NCBI GenBank assembly: GCA_037447655.1
Contig: JBBHKE010000893.1
Span: 164,863-228,862 of the forward strand
Direction of reading: 5' to 3'
Source: Zygnema cylindricum
Lineage: Eukaryota; Streptophyta; Zygnematophyceae; Zygnematales; Zygnemataceae
DNA: 64,000 nucleotides
Part shown: in pieces, positions 24,047 to 33,547 of the stretch
Layout: each line of letters opens with the position of its first letter
Numbering within the stretch: the first letter of the stretch is position 1
Notes under the pieces: generated by a model
The model's database searches: none
Told to the model about the DNA's origin: nothing
Seen by the model: the letters and a program-made list of their open reading frames with translations, nothing else
Position numbers and translations under genes: made by a program

Positions 24047-25488
24047 TGTATTGGTCGGAATGTGCTCTATAGTGATGGTTGTGGTGAATCTGTTTACACT
24101 CTCATCATTCGGTATCGGAGCAGGATTTCCACCAGGTTAGAGAAAAATCTTAGTTGAGAGTGAGTGAAAGTGTGACGGGGAGGGAGAAAAAAAGTACTCC
24201 CTCTCCATCCGGTACCTCATGGCTTACATTGGAGCCTCCGAAAGAGCCATCTTTTCTCGGGGTGTCGTCTCGTGAGCCGAGTGAAACGGAGTTCATTTTT
24301 GGAGGTGACCTATTTCGATTCGTTCCGAAGTCTGAGGAATTCCTTCCCATCAATCCTACCATACAAAAAGGCAATGTACTCGTTTTGACACCAATCTTCG
24401 AGACAATGTTCAATCAATCAATGTTCGAAGAGTTGTCGAGGTTCTCCGAGGAGAAAGGAAAGGTAGCAAGGAAGACCAGAAAGGGAAGAAGAAAATGATA
24501 GAGAAGGAGCTGAGACCTGGTTCTAATGACAATGAAATTTTTGAGAGCTCTAAAAGTGAGGATGAGAAGCAAAGAAGGGACAAAAATGGAAAAGCAAGGC
24601 GAAAGTTGAGGACAAAGATGTGGATGATAATGAGACAGATAATAAGGATGATTTCCGGATGACCGGAAAGCCAATATTGTTCAACGCCTCAAATTAAGCC
24701 GACTGGAAAAAGTACACGAAGGGGCAACTCATCTTGAGAAAATTGTGGAAGTTAGTGAGAGGAGAGGAGAATAAACCAAAGGATCTTAAGGTAAGGAGGT
24801 TATGGAGTCGTGAGGATATAACAACCACCATAAGATTGATGCATAGTTGCATCGGTTAGGTTAATGATCACAACAGCGCGCATGAGTGTTGGCAAGCCTT
24901 AGAGAACCAATTTGAGAAAGGCGTACACTAGAATGGGAAATATGTTTTCAAGGAGTTCATTCAGTTGAAATGTAAGGGCAATGTCGTGAAGATATTCAAC
25001 ATCCTTGTCGAGCAACTCACCGATCTCGGTCGCATGTTAGATGAAGATCACAAGTTGCCGGTTTTTTTGAACGGTCTTCCTGAGTATCTTAGGCATCCCA
25101 GTGAGGTCATTTAGTTGAAGAAGAGGGCATTATATTCCTACTGATGCCAAATATATGTCGGCTTGTCATGCAGCAAAGGCTTCTATTGGAGTGGAAAATA
25201 TTTTAGAGAGTTAGGCATTGTTGGTGGTTGCACGAGAATATATTCAGACAGCATGAGTTCAATGCCATTAATGAGGAATCTTGTGTTTTGTAAGAGGACA
25301 ATACGCATCAGGATTGTGGTATTTTATAAGAGATCTTGTGAGAGATAAGGAGTTAAAGTTTACTTTTGCACCCAATGTTGCGAAGGACAATTTTTATATG
25401 TATTGGCCGGAATGAGCTTTATGGTAATGGCTGAATAATTTTGTCATCACATGCTTCTGCTGTAGTGAATCTGTTTACGATCCTATCA
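24047..25488 (+). mobile_element. copia-type LTR retrotransposon with internal deletion and very short LTRs
   Basis: Candidate LTRs are 24047-24107 and 25399-25488; both begin TGTATTGG(T/C)CGGAATG and end GTGAATCTGTTTAC...TCA. A tRNA-Met-type primer site CGGTATCGGAGC follows the 5' LTR. Gag (UBN2-like) is readable in pieces: AHECWQALENQFEKG near 24880, FKEFIQLKCKGNVVKIFNIL near 24955, and VEQLTDLGRMLDED through LPVFLNGLPEYLRHP to 25090. At about 25135 it jumps to RNase H: TDAKYMSACHAAKA, LRELGIVGGCTRIYSDS, DKELKFTFAPNVAKD. Protease, integrase and reverse transcriptase are missing. Stops and frameshifts are frequent. I see no target duplication. Confidence 0.7.
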
Positions 25489-25496
25489 AAACGTGT

Positions 25497-25605
25497 TACA
25501 CTAATTAGGTGCGAGGAGACATTGGCGTTGTATTCCTCTCTATAGTATTATTAGCACCACTAAATGATTTTCGGCCAGAAAAAGTAGCGACCAATGGGCA
25601 GTGTA
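25497..25605. mobile_element. short TACAC-family derivative
   Basis: Ends TACACTAATTAGG and, at the right, CAATGGGCAGTGTA. The interior TTTTCGGCCAGAAAAAGTAG is shared with the copies at 40152 and 50240. 109 bp, immediately after the copia element. Confidence 0.55.
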
Positions 25606-25612
25606 GCAGAAT

Positions 25613-25843
25613 GTGGATACCTTGGAGACTAGCAGTTGCATCCACATCCGAGACATCACGATATGGTGGAAGGTTGAAACTGTTGATGACAAAAGTGTCA
25701 CAGAAGTTTTTAGTTCCCAAGGCTACGAGCTGCGCTGTTGTATGTTTTTGGAACCAAATCTTGTGCTTGAGTGCATCATAGACCATTGCCTATGGAATGT
25801 CCGATCCACCAATCCAACTCTGCCGCGAGGAAAAGACAAATGA
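25613..25843. other. open in both strands, possible exon
   Basis: The minus strand 25622-25770 reads AMVYDALKHKIWFQKHTTAQ and on, ending at a good donor (CAAG|GTATCC). The plus strand over the same DNA reads RDITIWWKVETVDDKSVTE and LEPNLVLECIIDHCLWNV to a stop. Either could be a real exon; I recognise neither and found no partner exons. Confidence 0.2.
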
Positions 25844-27096
25844 TGATAAAAACAGTACAAGGCGAATTCAATTGAAAAGATCACATCGATCTTGTAGAAA
25901 GTTCCCTTTTACAAAGTTTGAAGTAACAGCAACAGTAACAGCTCGACATAATGGATCTCAGAAAATAAATTTCCATGTGGAGCTGATGACGGATAGAGAT
26001 CCTTACAGAATACAGAACTAAGTAAAACATGCAAATTGAGTTTGGAACATGACACTTGTTGTTGAAAAAGTCGAGTTTAGAATTGGTTGGTTTAACAAAT
26101 ACAAAAAGTTATAGACTGAACTGGCTGAACTTTCTTCATGCAACGGTAAAAGTGTTGTGTAAATTATTCACATAAGGACTTGGCTAGTTTTCATGATTCA
26201 CACTAAATTCTGAGCTTGTTGTTTCTTCACAGTTCAAATGTGGGAAAACAATCGGAAACGCTATATATACTTACACATACTACACTCATATTGTATGGTT
26301 TAGATTTAATATAACACGCGTGTAGTACAGAGCAGCCATATATAGGGTTTCCAATTGTCGTTCCAATTTGAGCTATGGTCTTCACATGATTGTGGACGAT
26401 TATCCGTGCAGTCCATTCTGTCACATCACACGATCAAAATATATCAGCATTACTCTCCTTGGATTCTGAAAAAAAAAGAGGAGTCTTTTAACTGAATGAA
26501 GTCCAGTTTCCAGTCCAAATGAAGCTGCTTTAAAGACACTGGATAAACATTTTTCGAGCAGTTTTTTTTTCTACATCGAAGTCCACAGATCCCACAATTT
26601 TTATAGAAGGCAGGAATACAGCCTGTAATTCTCCTGAAAACATGGAGGAGACACCTCAAAGACTTCCAGTATTAGTCAACATACAAAAATAGAGAAAAAA
26701 ACATATTTTTAGTGAAAAAACCCAAATGGGCGAAAACAGAACGCTACAAAACACTGACAAGCTTCTAAGCGAAAATGCACAAGTTAAATAAAATCGTTAA
26801 ACAAAATAATATTTAAAGAGGAGGAACACAGTAATTCACTCTCCAAAACCGCCTGAAAGGATTCTCAAATATTGAAGCATACAAAAACCTAAAATGGAAG
26901 AAGGGAAGAACCGTCAGAAATATAACTGAACCCTAACAGTACTAGACTGGTCTCAGGACGAAGAAAATTGCTGCAAAATGATGATATTTCTTTCTCTTGA
27001 AAGGAATAGATTTAACAGTCATAGTAAGATAAGCCCATTCAGCGAAAAAGTTCAATGTGTACAACTCCTAAAACAGCTTTTATATAAAAAAGGAAC
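25844..27096. other. intergenic, nothing certain
   Basis: Short open frames only. The minus strand at 26227-26424 has an acceptor-like GTGACAG before EWTARIIVHNHVKTIAQIG, but with no continuation I do not call it. Confidence 0.25.
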
Positions 27097-27314
27097 TACA
27101 CCGTGTATCGCTATTAGTGTTAAAGCTTTGTTCGACACTTAAAACATCTTTTCTCCGTGCACACTTGTCGGAATTTTGGATTGGAGAACACTAATCGGAA
27201 GGTGAAAATTTTGCTTTTCAATCGTAGCCGTCGGAGTAACAACCCGACGAGTGTGTGAACAGAAAAAATTAAGTGTCGAAATAAACGTTATCACTACTAG
27301 CTACACACGGTGTA
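27097..27314. mobile_element. TACAC-family element, 218 bp
   Basis: Left TACACCGTGTATCGCTATTA; right, inverted, TACACCGTGTGTAGCTAGTA. The interior (CTCCGTGCACACTTGTCGGA) recurs in the partial copies at 32206 and 57310. Confidence 0.75.
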
Positions 27315-27471
27315 GTTGAAAACAATAGTCAAGACTCTAAAAACCAGACTGCCTAACCCTCTCCCCATCAAAGATGAAAAGAAATTGCATTTTCTCATTG
27401 AAGCCTCATATATAAATGTAAAAATCCACCCTCATATTCTTACAATATCGTTGACTCGAGGATTTCTGCCA

Positions 27472-27648
27472 CCAATCCTCCCTCCAAACCTGCCTCCCTC
27501 CCTTCCTCCATTCTTTCACACCTCCGCCTCCCTCAGATCCTCACTTTGTCCTTGCATCACCAACTCCTCCCTCTATACATTCTCCTTTCTTGACTCCGGT
27601 TCCTCTGCCTCTCTCTCTTCCTCTCCCTCTCCCTCTCTCTACTCCTGA
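27472..27648. repeat. CT-rich low-complexity tract
   Basis: Plus-strand CCTCCCTCC/CTCTCC-rich sequence; the overlapping frames are low-complexity. Confidence 0.8.
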
Positions 27649-28136
27649 TTCTGGCCAATGCAGCCTTCAAGTTCCTCTCTCGCTCTTCTGCATCTCCTTT
27701 GCTTGGAATCCGTACCAACGCTCGCACAAAACATGCTGACGTCATCTACCTCTTTAGGGCACACAATTGAAACCAGACACATGGCGGCTTTCCTGTTGAG
27801 CTGCGTGCAGAGCAAGTCTCTCTCCGGCTGCCGAGGATATCTTTTCTGACAAATTGTGAGTGCTGCAAGGTGGACCCGACAGGCGCCATGTGGCGACTGT
27901 TGATTCATTTTGGAGCCATGATGTATACTGTAAGTTTAAATGATAGGTAAAAATTCCGCATTTTCCCCGTATTATACGCGCAAAAGGTGTGAAATAGGTA
28001 CAGTACGGTAAAGTACACGTCGTGCGTGTATATTACGGCGAATCATGCGGACCTTCTGGTCTATGGTTCAAATGTGCAGATCCGATTTAAGATGGAGCTG
28101 CAGAAAATTCACATAGAAGTCTAAAACTGTCAAGTG

Positions 28137-28544
28137 TCAAATAAGACCACATGGATTGTACCTTAAGGTACGGTATTTCAAATTTTCACCACACCTTTGA
28201 AAACATCCGTCGAGCCGTCGAAACGTTTCATCGATGGTACGGAAGAGGGGAGGATGTAGCTTCGGTGGTAAGAATTGAAAAGGTTTCGTCTTGTCACATA
28301 CCGGAACCCAAATGCCATCGGACGATATAGATTCTGGCTGGCGTCTGTCGTCACCTGCTACAGCACTGTAGCTGTCATTTTGCCAGATGTAACGCCAACA
28401 TTTTTCGAACCCAAAGTTTAGTGTCAGTACCATATGTAACGTGGCATTTGGTAAGCATATGGTGATTGGCGGAAGCTTATGCTGGCAATCCAGATCGTCA
28501 AAAGTGCGACGTGGAAAATTCAGGTCGACCCAAAATATCGGCAA
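28137..28544 (-). CDS. orphan 135-aa ORF, function unknown
   Basis: A single uninterrupted frame, MPIFWVDLNFPRRTF to YNPCGLI, with mixed composition and eight cysteines, ending just beside a TACAC-family element. No family was recognised, no signal peptide or membrane helix. It could be chance, an exon, or part of a transposon. It is far from the hydroxylase start and on the other strand. Confidence 0.2.
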   Translation of the reverse strand: MPIFWVDLNFPRRTFDDLDCQHKLPPITICLPNATLHMVLTLNFGFEKCWRYIWQNDSYSAVAGDDRRQPESISSDGIWVPVCDKTKPFQFLPPKLHPPLFRTIDETFRRLDGCFQRCGENLKYRTLRYNPCGLI

Positions 28545-28569
28545 ACTTCAGGGGGGCGGAAACGAGCAC

Positions 28570-29074
28570 TACACCGCGAATCGTAATTAGAGTAAATTAC
28601 TCTAATTCGGTCGCTCGAAATTTTGACTCTATCACATCAAATAGAGTAATCGATTCTAATTTTTTCATTATTCTAATTTAGGTAAGGTTTAATTAGCGTT
28701 TTTAATTCTAATATATGTTAGTTTTAAATAGTGTGGAGTACGGACGACGTCCGACCGTGCAAAATTGTACTTTTATAAGTAAAAAAGTACAAATAATGAT
28801 TTAATACAGGCCATTATCATGTAACTGCGTTTTAACAAAACGCGTAGTGCGAACGTCATAGTGACGATAAACTGTACGTTTTGTCAGATTCTGTACGAAT
28901 ACCTTATTTACAGTAGAGGATATTAACTTGCCAAATTAGAGTACACCGCATAAATTAGAGTAAATTCCTTTTTGAAACAGCTCTATCACATAAATTAGAG
29001 TAAATTACTCTAATTATTTTTTTCTCTTTTTTTACTCTAATTTTTTCATTACTCTAATTACGATGCGCGGTGTA
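28570..29074. mobile_element. TACAC-family element, intact 505-bp copy
   Basis: Left TACACCGCGAATCGTAATTA then GAGTAAATTACTC; right, inverted, TACACCGCGCATCGTAATTA then GAGTAA. TA at both ends. Nearly the same interior as 8183-11176, which makes it the best reference copy of this subfamily. Confidence 0.85.
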
Positions 29075-29969
29075 CAGTGCAGTACAGTCTTGTAGCAATA
29101 CCGTAGAATCGATACGGTAGCGCCCATGGTATCTGTACTACCTGACAAAATCCTAGCCACAAAATGCCGTATTGAAATCCAGCGAATTCGAGGACGAGTC
29201 TCTTTCTGACGCTTTGTGGACATGTTTCCCGTTCCCGGAAAATTGGAGATTCAGTGTACTTTCTTTTACAGGTGGATTGGAAACGCTTACCGCGTCAGTC
29301 CGCGTAGACTCGCCTCCAATTCTTCGTGGCTTAAAACCACGTGGCTACCCATTCCCACGTGAGTAAGAAGTTTTTCACTGGCACGACCTCGGAGTGCACG
29401 TGCCAGACATAATTTTCATTGGATCCGCATACCTGGTAAGAGGAACTTCCACATCAGGCCCCGCCCAGTCGGTCGCTTTCCTCTGCAAGGTCCTTTTTCT
29501 AGCTGCCCGTTTACATTACGGGCAAAATATAAACATTTACAAAATGTTTGCTTATTATAGATTCCATCGTGTTGAATCTCGATTGATTCATGTACGCGCG
29601 CGCGCGGACTTGTTCTCGATATTGGACCACTGTCATTTTCAAAACATTTTTTTCTACTAAACTAAAATGTTTTTCGCTACCCGTGATTCTTGTAAAACGC
29701 CTGCAGTGCTGGAACTGAAATACCCGATTCCGTTCATATTAGCTCTTACAAATTTCTCCGACGCACAATCTTTACCACATCGCACGATACCTTTTCAAAT
29801 ATAGAATGTTAAGTTAGGTTTGGTACAACAAAGTCAATTCGCTTGGAAGTCAAGAATTTCGACTACTGATCTATTTTTGGTGCTTCTTAGAGTAGAGTTG
29901 CCAACTACGCTTTTTTTTTTTTTTCACACATATTGCAGGACTCTTTGATTGGTTTCTTATTTTTCTGCC
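29075..29969. promoter_or_regulatory. upstream region of the hydroxylase gene
   Basis: No gene. A GTACGCGCGCGCGCGGA run at about 29591-29607 (six CG steps) and CACGTG-containing stretches near 29335-29405 (G-box-like CCACGTG, GCACGTGCC) lie upstream. G-boxes bind plant bZIP/bHLH factors, but occupancy is inference. An in-frame stretch before the ATG is too short to matter. Confidence 0.3.
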
Positions 29970-32900
29970 ATGTCTTTAGCCGTAAATTCTCCGGATGCTT
30001 TTGTAACAGCTTTAGGATGTCAACATAATTCAAAAACAATATGTGGTCACTCGCCAGGGAAAAAGCAATTGTCATTGCAATTCAAGAATTACAGTTTTGC
30101 TTGCAGGAAAAATAGCAATGGAAAATTATCTGTAGAAACCTTGACAGATGCTCCTAAGTTGTGTGAATCAAGCACCTTATTTTGTGAATCTGGAGTTTTA
30201 AAAGGCACAAAGACGAGATTTCTTAACCGGTGGAAAAATGAGAAACGACCTTCGAAGTTTCAAGCCTCAGCAGCTGCCACACCAACCTGTAAGAAATTGT
30301 TGTACTTATACTATTTATCTATTGAAGCTAAAATATGTACGTGAATTGTTGACATTCAAATGAAATTTCTGTTTTGAAGTGGAAGAAAAGCCTTTCTGCA
30401 TCTTGGAAATCGAATCACTTCAGATTTCAAAGGTGAAGCTGCCATTTTTATTTGGTCGTTCAAACTGTAAATTTAGAAACCTGAAGACTATTTAACGGAT
30501 TTTAGGTTCAGTTTACTGACACTTCAGGTGTGTAATTCTTGGTCATTATAAATATTAAACTTTGGTAAAAGACTACGGAACATCAGAAAACACAGATTGC
30601 TGAATGATTTTTCATTCATATTCTCGTTGTTATTTTAATTGGAACACATCAGTTTGTTTGGTTAGTTGTTTGTTTTTTTTCTTAATTATAGCCTTATTGC
30701 CATTTTTCTGGGATTATATGGAGCTTTTTCTCGTGATCTAATGTTTCAACAGAAATGATTCCGTATTTACCCTCTGCATTTGAAAAGATGTACTTTGCAC
30801 GTGTAATGAAATTGTAATTGTGAATTGCCTCAGAGTTAGTGATCACTTAACAGAGAGCAGTTTTCTATTTAAGCCTTTGATTGGTAACACTTACACGGCG
30901 CCATTTTTTAATTTTTGTTTTTGTTATAGCACCAGCACCGGAAAAAATTGTACCAGAAATACACCTGCCTACGTCAATTCAGGAGATATCAAATGGAGAT
31001 CGCATCCTTGGTTTCGGCGCTGATCTTGCCGAAGATCATCCTGTAAGTATTTTTGTGGAGTTATAAAGATGTACTTGCAACATAGAAATTATAAAGCTGA
31101 GAGCAGCCTGAGGGAACTCAATAGTCAAAAGCTGGAGAGTTGAATGTCAACATGTTCAAATGAATATTTTGTTTGTTTTTTGTTCAAGAATTTGTGAGTC
31201 GAAAGTGGATGGGGGTGGCAAGCAGTTGCAAAAGCTATGTCAAATGAGAAGAATCATTCTACATATGATGAGTAAGACATGTTTGTTTCTGTTGGTTCTC
31301 TTGATATTGAATTTCGGTTGTCTGCTGTGACAAATGTCACGCAGGGATTTCATGACGCTGAATACAAGGAGAGGAGAACTTACATAGCTCATTTGGCAAA
31401 GACACACATAGTGTAAGCATGTCCAATTCCATACAGTAGAAAGCCACTTGAGTTTCACAGAGGAAATGGCAATTCCTGAATGAATGTGCCAATCATGTTA
31501 TCCATTCCTTGGCCTCAGTCTTCTATGTTCCATTTATCATTTGTTGACATCCATCCACTCATTTCTCCCCCCCCCTCTCCTTCCTCTCCCCCTCTCTCTC
31601 TCTCCCCCTCTCTCTCCCTCTCCTCTCTCCTCTCTCCCCCTCTCCCCCTCTCTCTCCCCTCTTTCTCTCTCTCTCTCTCCCTTCCCCCCTTTCCCCCTCT
31701 CTCTCCCCTGGCCTCTAAACCTGCTGAGGGACCAATACCATTTTGGGTATACTGAAGAGATATATCTGAGCAGAGGTCTTGGCTAAATTGTCGAAACTTT
31801 ATCCAACACATGCATGCAAAGAGTATCTTGCTTCTTTTCCTATCTTTGACTTTACACCAAATCGCGTTCCTCAACTCCAGGAGTTATCCGAGATTTTGAA
31901 GGAGAGAACAGGGTGGCAAATCCGGCCTGTCGCAGGTCTCCTCCATCCAAGGGATTTTCTGAACGGTTTGGCTTTCAAATATTTTCACTCAACACAGGTA
32001 ATTGTTTTGTTGCAAGTTGTAAATCTGCATACTTTTTTTCAATTTCTGTATAGACAACATGTCAAGCTGTAAAATGTCGTGGTGCATATAGAGAAAAACT
32101 GTCTTCTTAAACTTTTGTATTTTTTTAAAAACTTTATGGAAGTAGGAGTCCTTGCGATGAGTTTTATGAGCTCTACTTGAACGTGCCAGCCTACATCAAG
32201 GAGCAATACACTGTATCTCTATTAGTGTGATTTTTTTCCGGCTAGTAAACTCATTTTTTCCGTGCACATTTGCCGGGTTTAAATCTGACAGTTTCAAAGT
32301 AAAGATGATTTAAGTGAAAACAATTGCACGAATACCTTTCGCATGTGGCAATTATTTACCAGCAGTTTGAGTGTTATTGATTGATCAGATATTTCGCAGA
32401 TAGTAGTTTGACAAAAAAATTCTATTACATCAGGGTGAGGTATGGTACCTCTATCGGTGTCGTTTCTGGTTTCAGGAATAGAAATTGATATGGAAGTTTA
32501 CATGTTTTCTGGCTTTTCTGTGGACAGTATATCAGACATGGCAGCAATCCCATGTATACTCCAGAACCAGATCTATGCCATGAACTTCTTGGTCACGTCC
32601 CTATGTTAGCAGATCCTGCTTTTGCTGAGCTGGCGCACGCTATTGGTGTTGCCTCCCTTGGAGCTTCGGAGAAAGAGATATGGCACCTTACCAAGCTGTA
32701 CTGGTGAGTGGGCCAGAATCAGTCCCCTGTCTGATTTCTCCTCCCTCCCCCTCTCCCCCCTCCCTCTCCCTTCCTCCCCTCTCCCTTGCTTCCTCTCGCT
32801 CGCTGTCTTTTCCTCTCCCTCCCTCCCTCCCTCCCTCCCTCCCTCATTCTCGAACTTCCTCTCGTCATTATGTACGGTTGTCTAAGTGCAGAACGTGAGG

Positions 32901-33451
32901 ATCTATATTTGTATGTATGGTTTTTGGATTAATAAGAGTTTGGCATCTGAATCGATGGATTTCATGTCCATCTGTATTTTGGGCATTTACTCATTTGCCA
33001 TTGCTGAAAACATCATACTGACTTAGTTTTGTTCAAATTAAGTGAGGTGTATCTGTTGAAAAGTAAAAGTGTGGCACTGTCGAGGTTCAAAAGTTGTCGT
33101 TTGTGGATTTGTCAAAAATTGAGAGTGTGGCACTTTCGAGGCTTAAAAGTTGTCAATTGTGGATTTGTTTGGTATTCCAGGTATACGGTAGAGTTTGGTG
33201 CAGTAAAGGAGGGCGATGAAGTGAAAGCATTTGGGGCAGGTTTGCTTTCGAGTTTCGGTGAATTAGAGTGGTTGCAATCGGGCTGCCCAACCTTTTTAGA
33301 ATTGGACCCTTTCGCCAAACTTCCCAAAATGAGTTATAAGGACGGGTTTCAGAAAACATATTTTCTTTGCGCCAGTTTTGCGGATGTGGCGGAAAAGTTA
33401 CGGGCATATGCTAAGAGTATTCAACGCAGCGGAGTGATGGCATACCAGTGA
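29970..33451 (+). CDS. aromatic amino acid (phenylalanine) hydroxylase, probably plastid-targeted
   Basis: Non-haem iron enzyme that makes tyrosine from phenylalanine. Exons 29970-30288, 30930-31042, 31345-31410, 31776-31997, 32528-32703, 33181-33451 join in one open frame of 388 aa. The core is clear: [67 protein letters not shown] (two iron His) and [10 protein letters not shown] (iron Glu), then [14 protein letters not shown]. The first roughly 50 residues are Ser/Lys-rich without the ACT domain of animal enzymes, fitting a chloroplast transit peptide as known for moss and pine enzymes; the C-terminal tetramer helix is absent. About 25 family residues before LYPTHAC are missing from this model. 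A related piece (YTEE) exists at 31752-31763 but in another frame, from an alternative acceptor at 31729. So there is either an unseen micro-exon or a frameshift. Confidence 0.85.
31566..31709. repeat. CT-rich tract before a splice acceptor
   Basis: CTCTCTCTCTCCCCCTC-type tract on the sense strand of the hydroxylase, ending about 20 nt before a possible acceptor at 31728. Confidence 0.9.
32206..32290. mobile_element. partial TACAC-family element in a hydroxylase intron
   Basis: ACACTGTATCTCTATTAGTG followed by TTTTCCGTGCACATTTGCCG, matching the left half of 27097-27314. The right end is not found. Confidence 0.5.
32733..32852. repeat. CT-rich tract after a splice donor
   Basis: TCCCTCTCCC and (CCCT)n on the sense strand of the hydroxylase, starting 30 nt after the donor at 32704. 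Confidence 0.9.
33065..33172. repeat. 57-bp tandem duplication in the last hydroxylase intron
   Basis: GTGTGGCACTGTCGAGG...GTGGATTTGT at 33069-33109 is repeated at 33126-33166 with few changes, immediately upstream of the acceptor at 33180. The second copy supplies the branch and acceptor context. Confidence 0.75.
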
Positions 33452-33472
33452 TACAAATAGAATAACGAAAGA

Positions 33473-33547
33473 CGATTTTGGTGGTTTTTACCATTTCGGT
33501 GGTTATCACCATTTTGGTGGTTATTACTATTTCGGTGGTTATTATTG
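33473..33547. repeat. 21-bp tandem repeat just after the hydroxylase stop
   Basis: Four copies of TTTCGGTGGTTATTACCAT-like units beginning 22 bp after the TGA, likely in the 3' UTR. Confidence 0.8.

Noticed and set aside
31480-31786. Plus-strand Pro/Ser/Leu ORFs
   Set aside because: Mostly the CT tract in a hydroxylase intron; only the last few codons overlap possible coding sequence.
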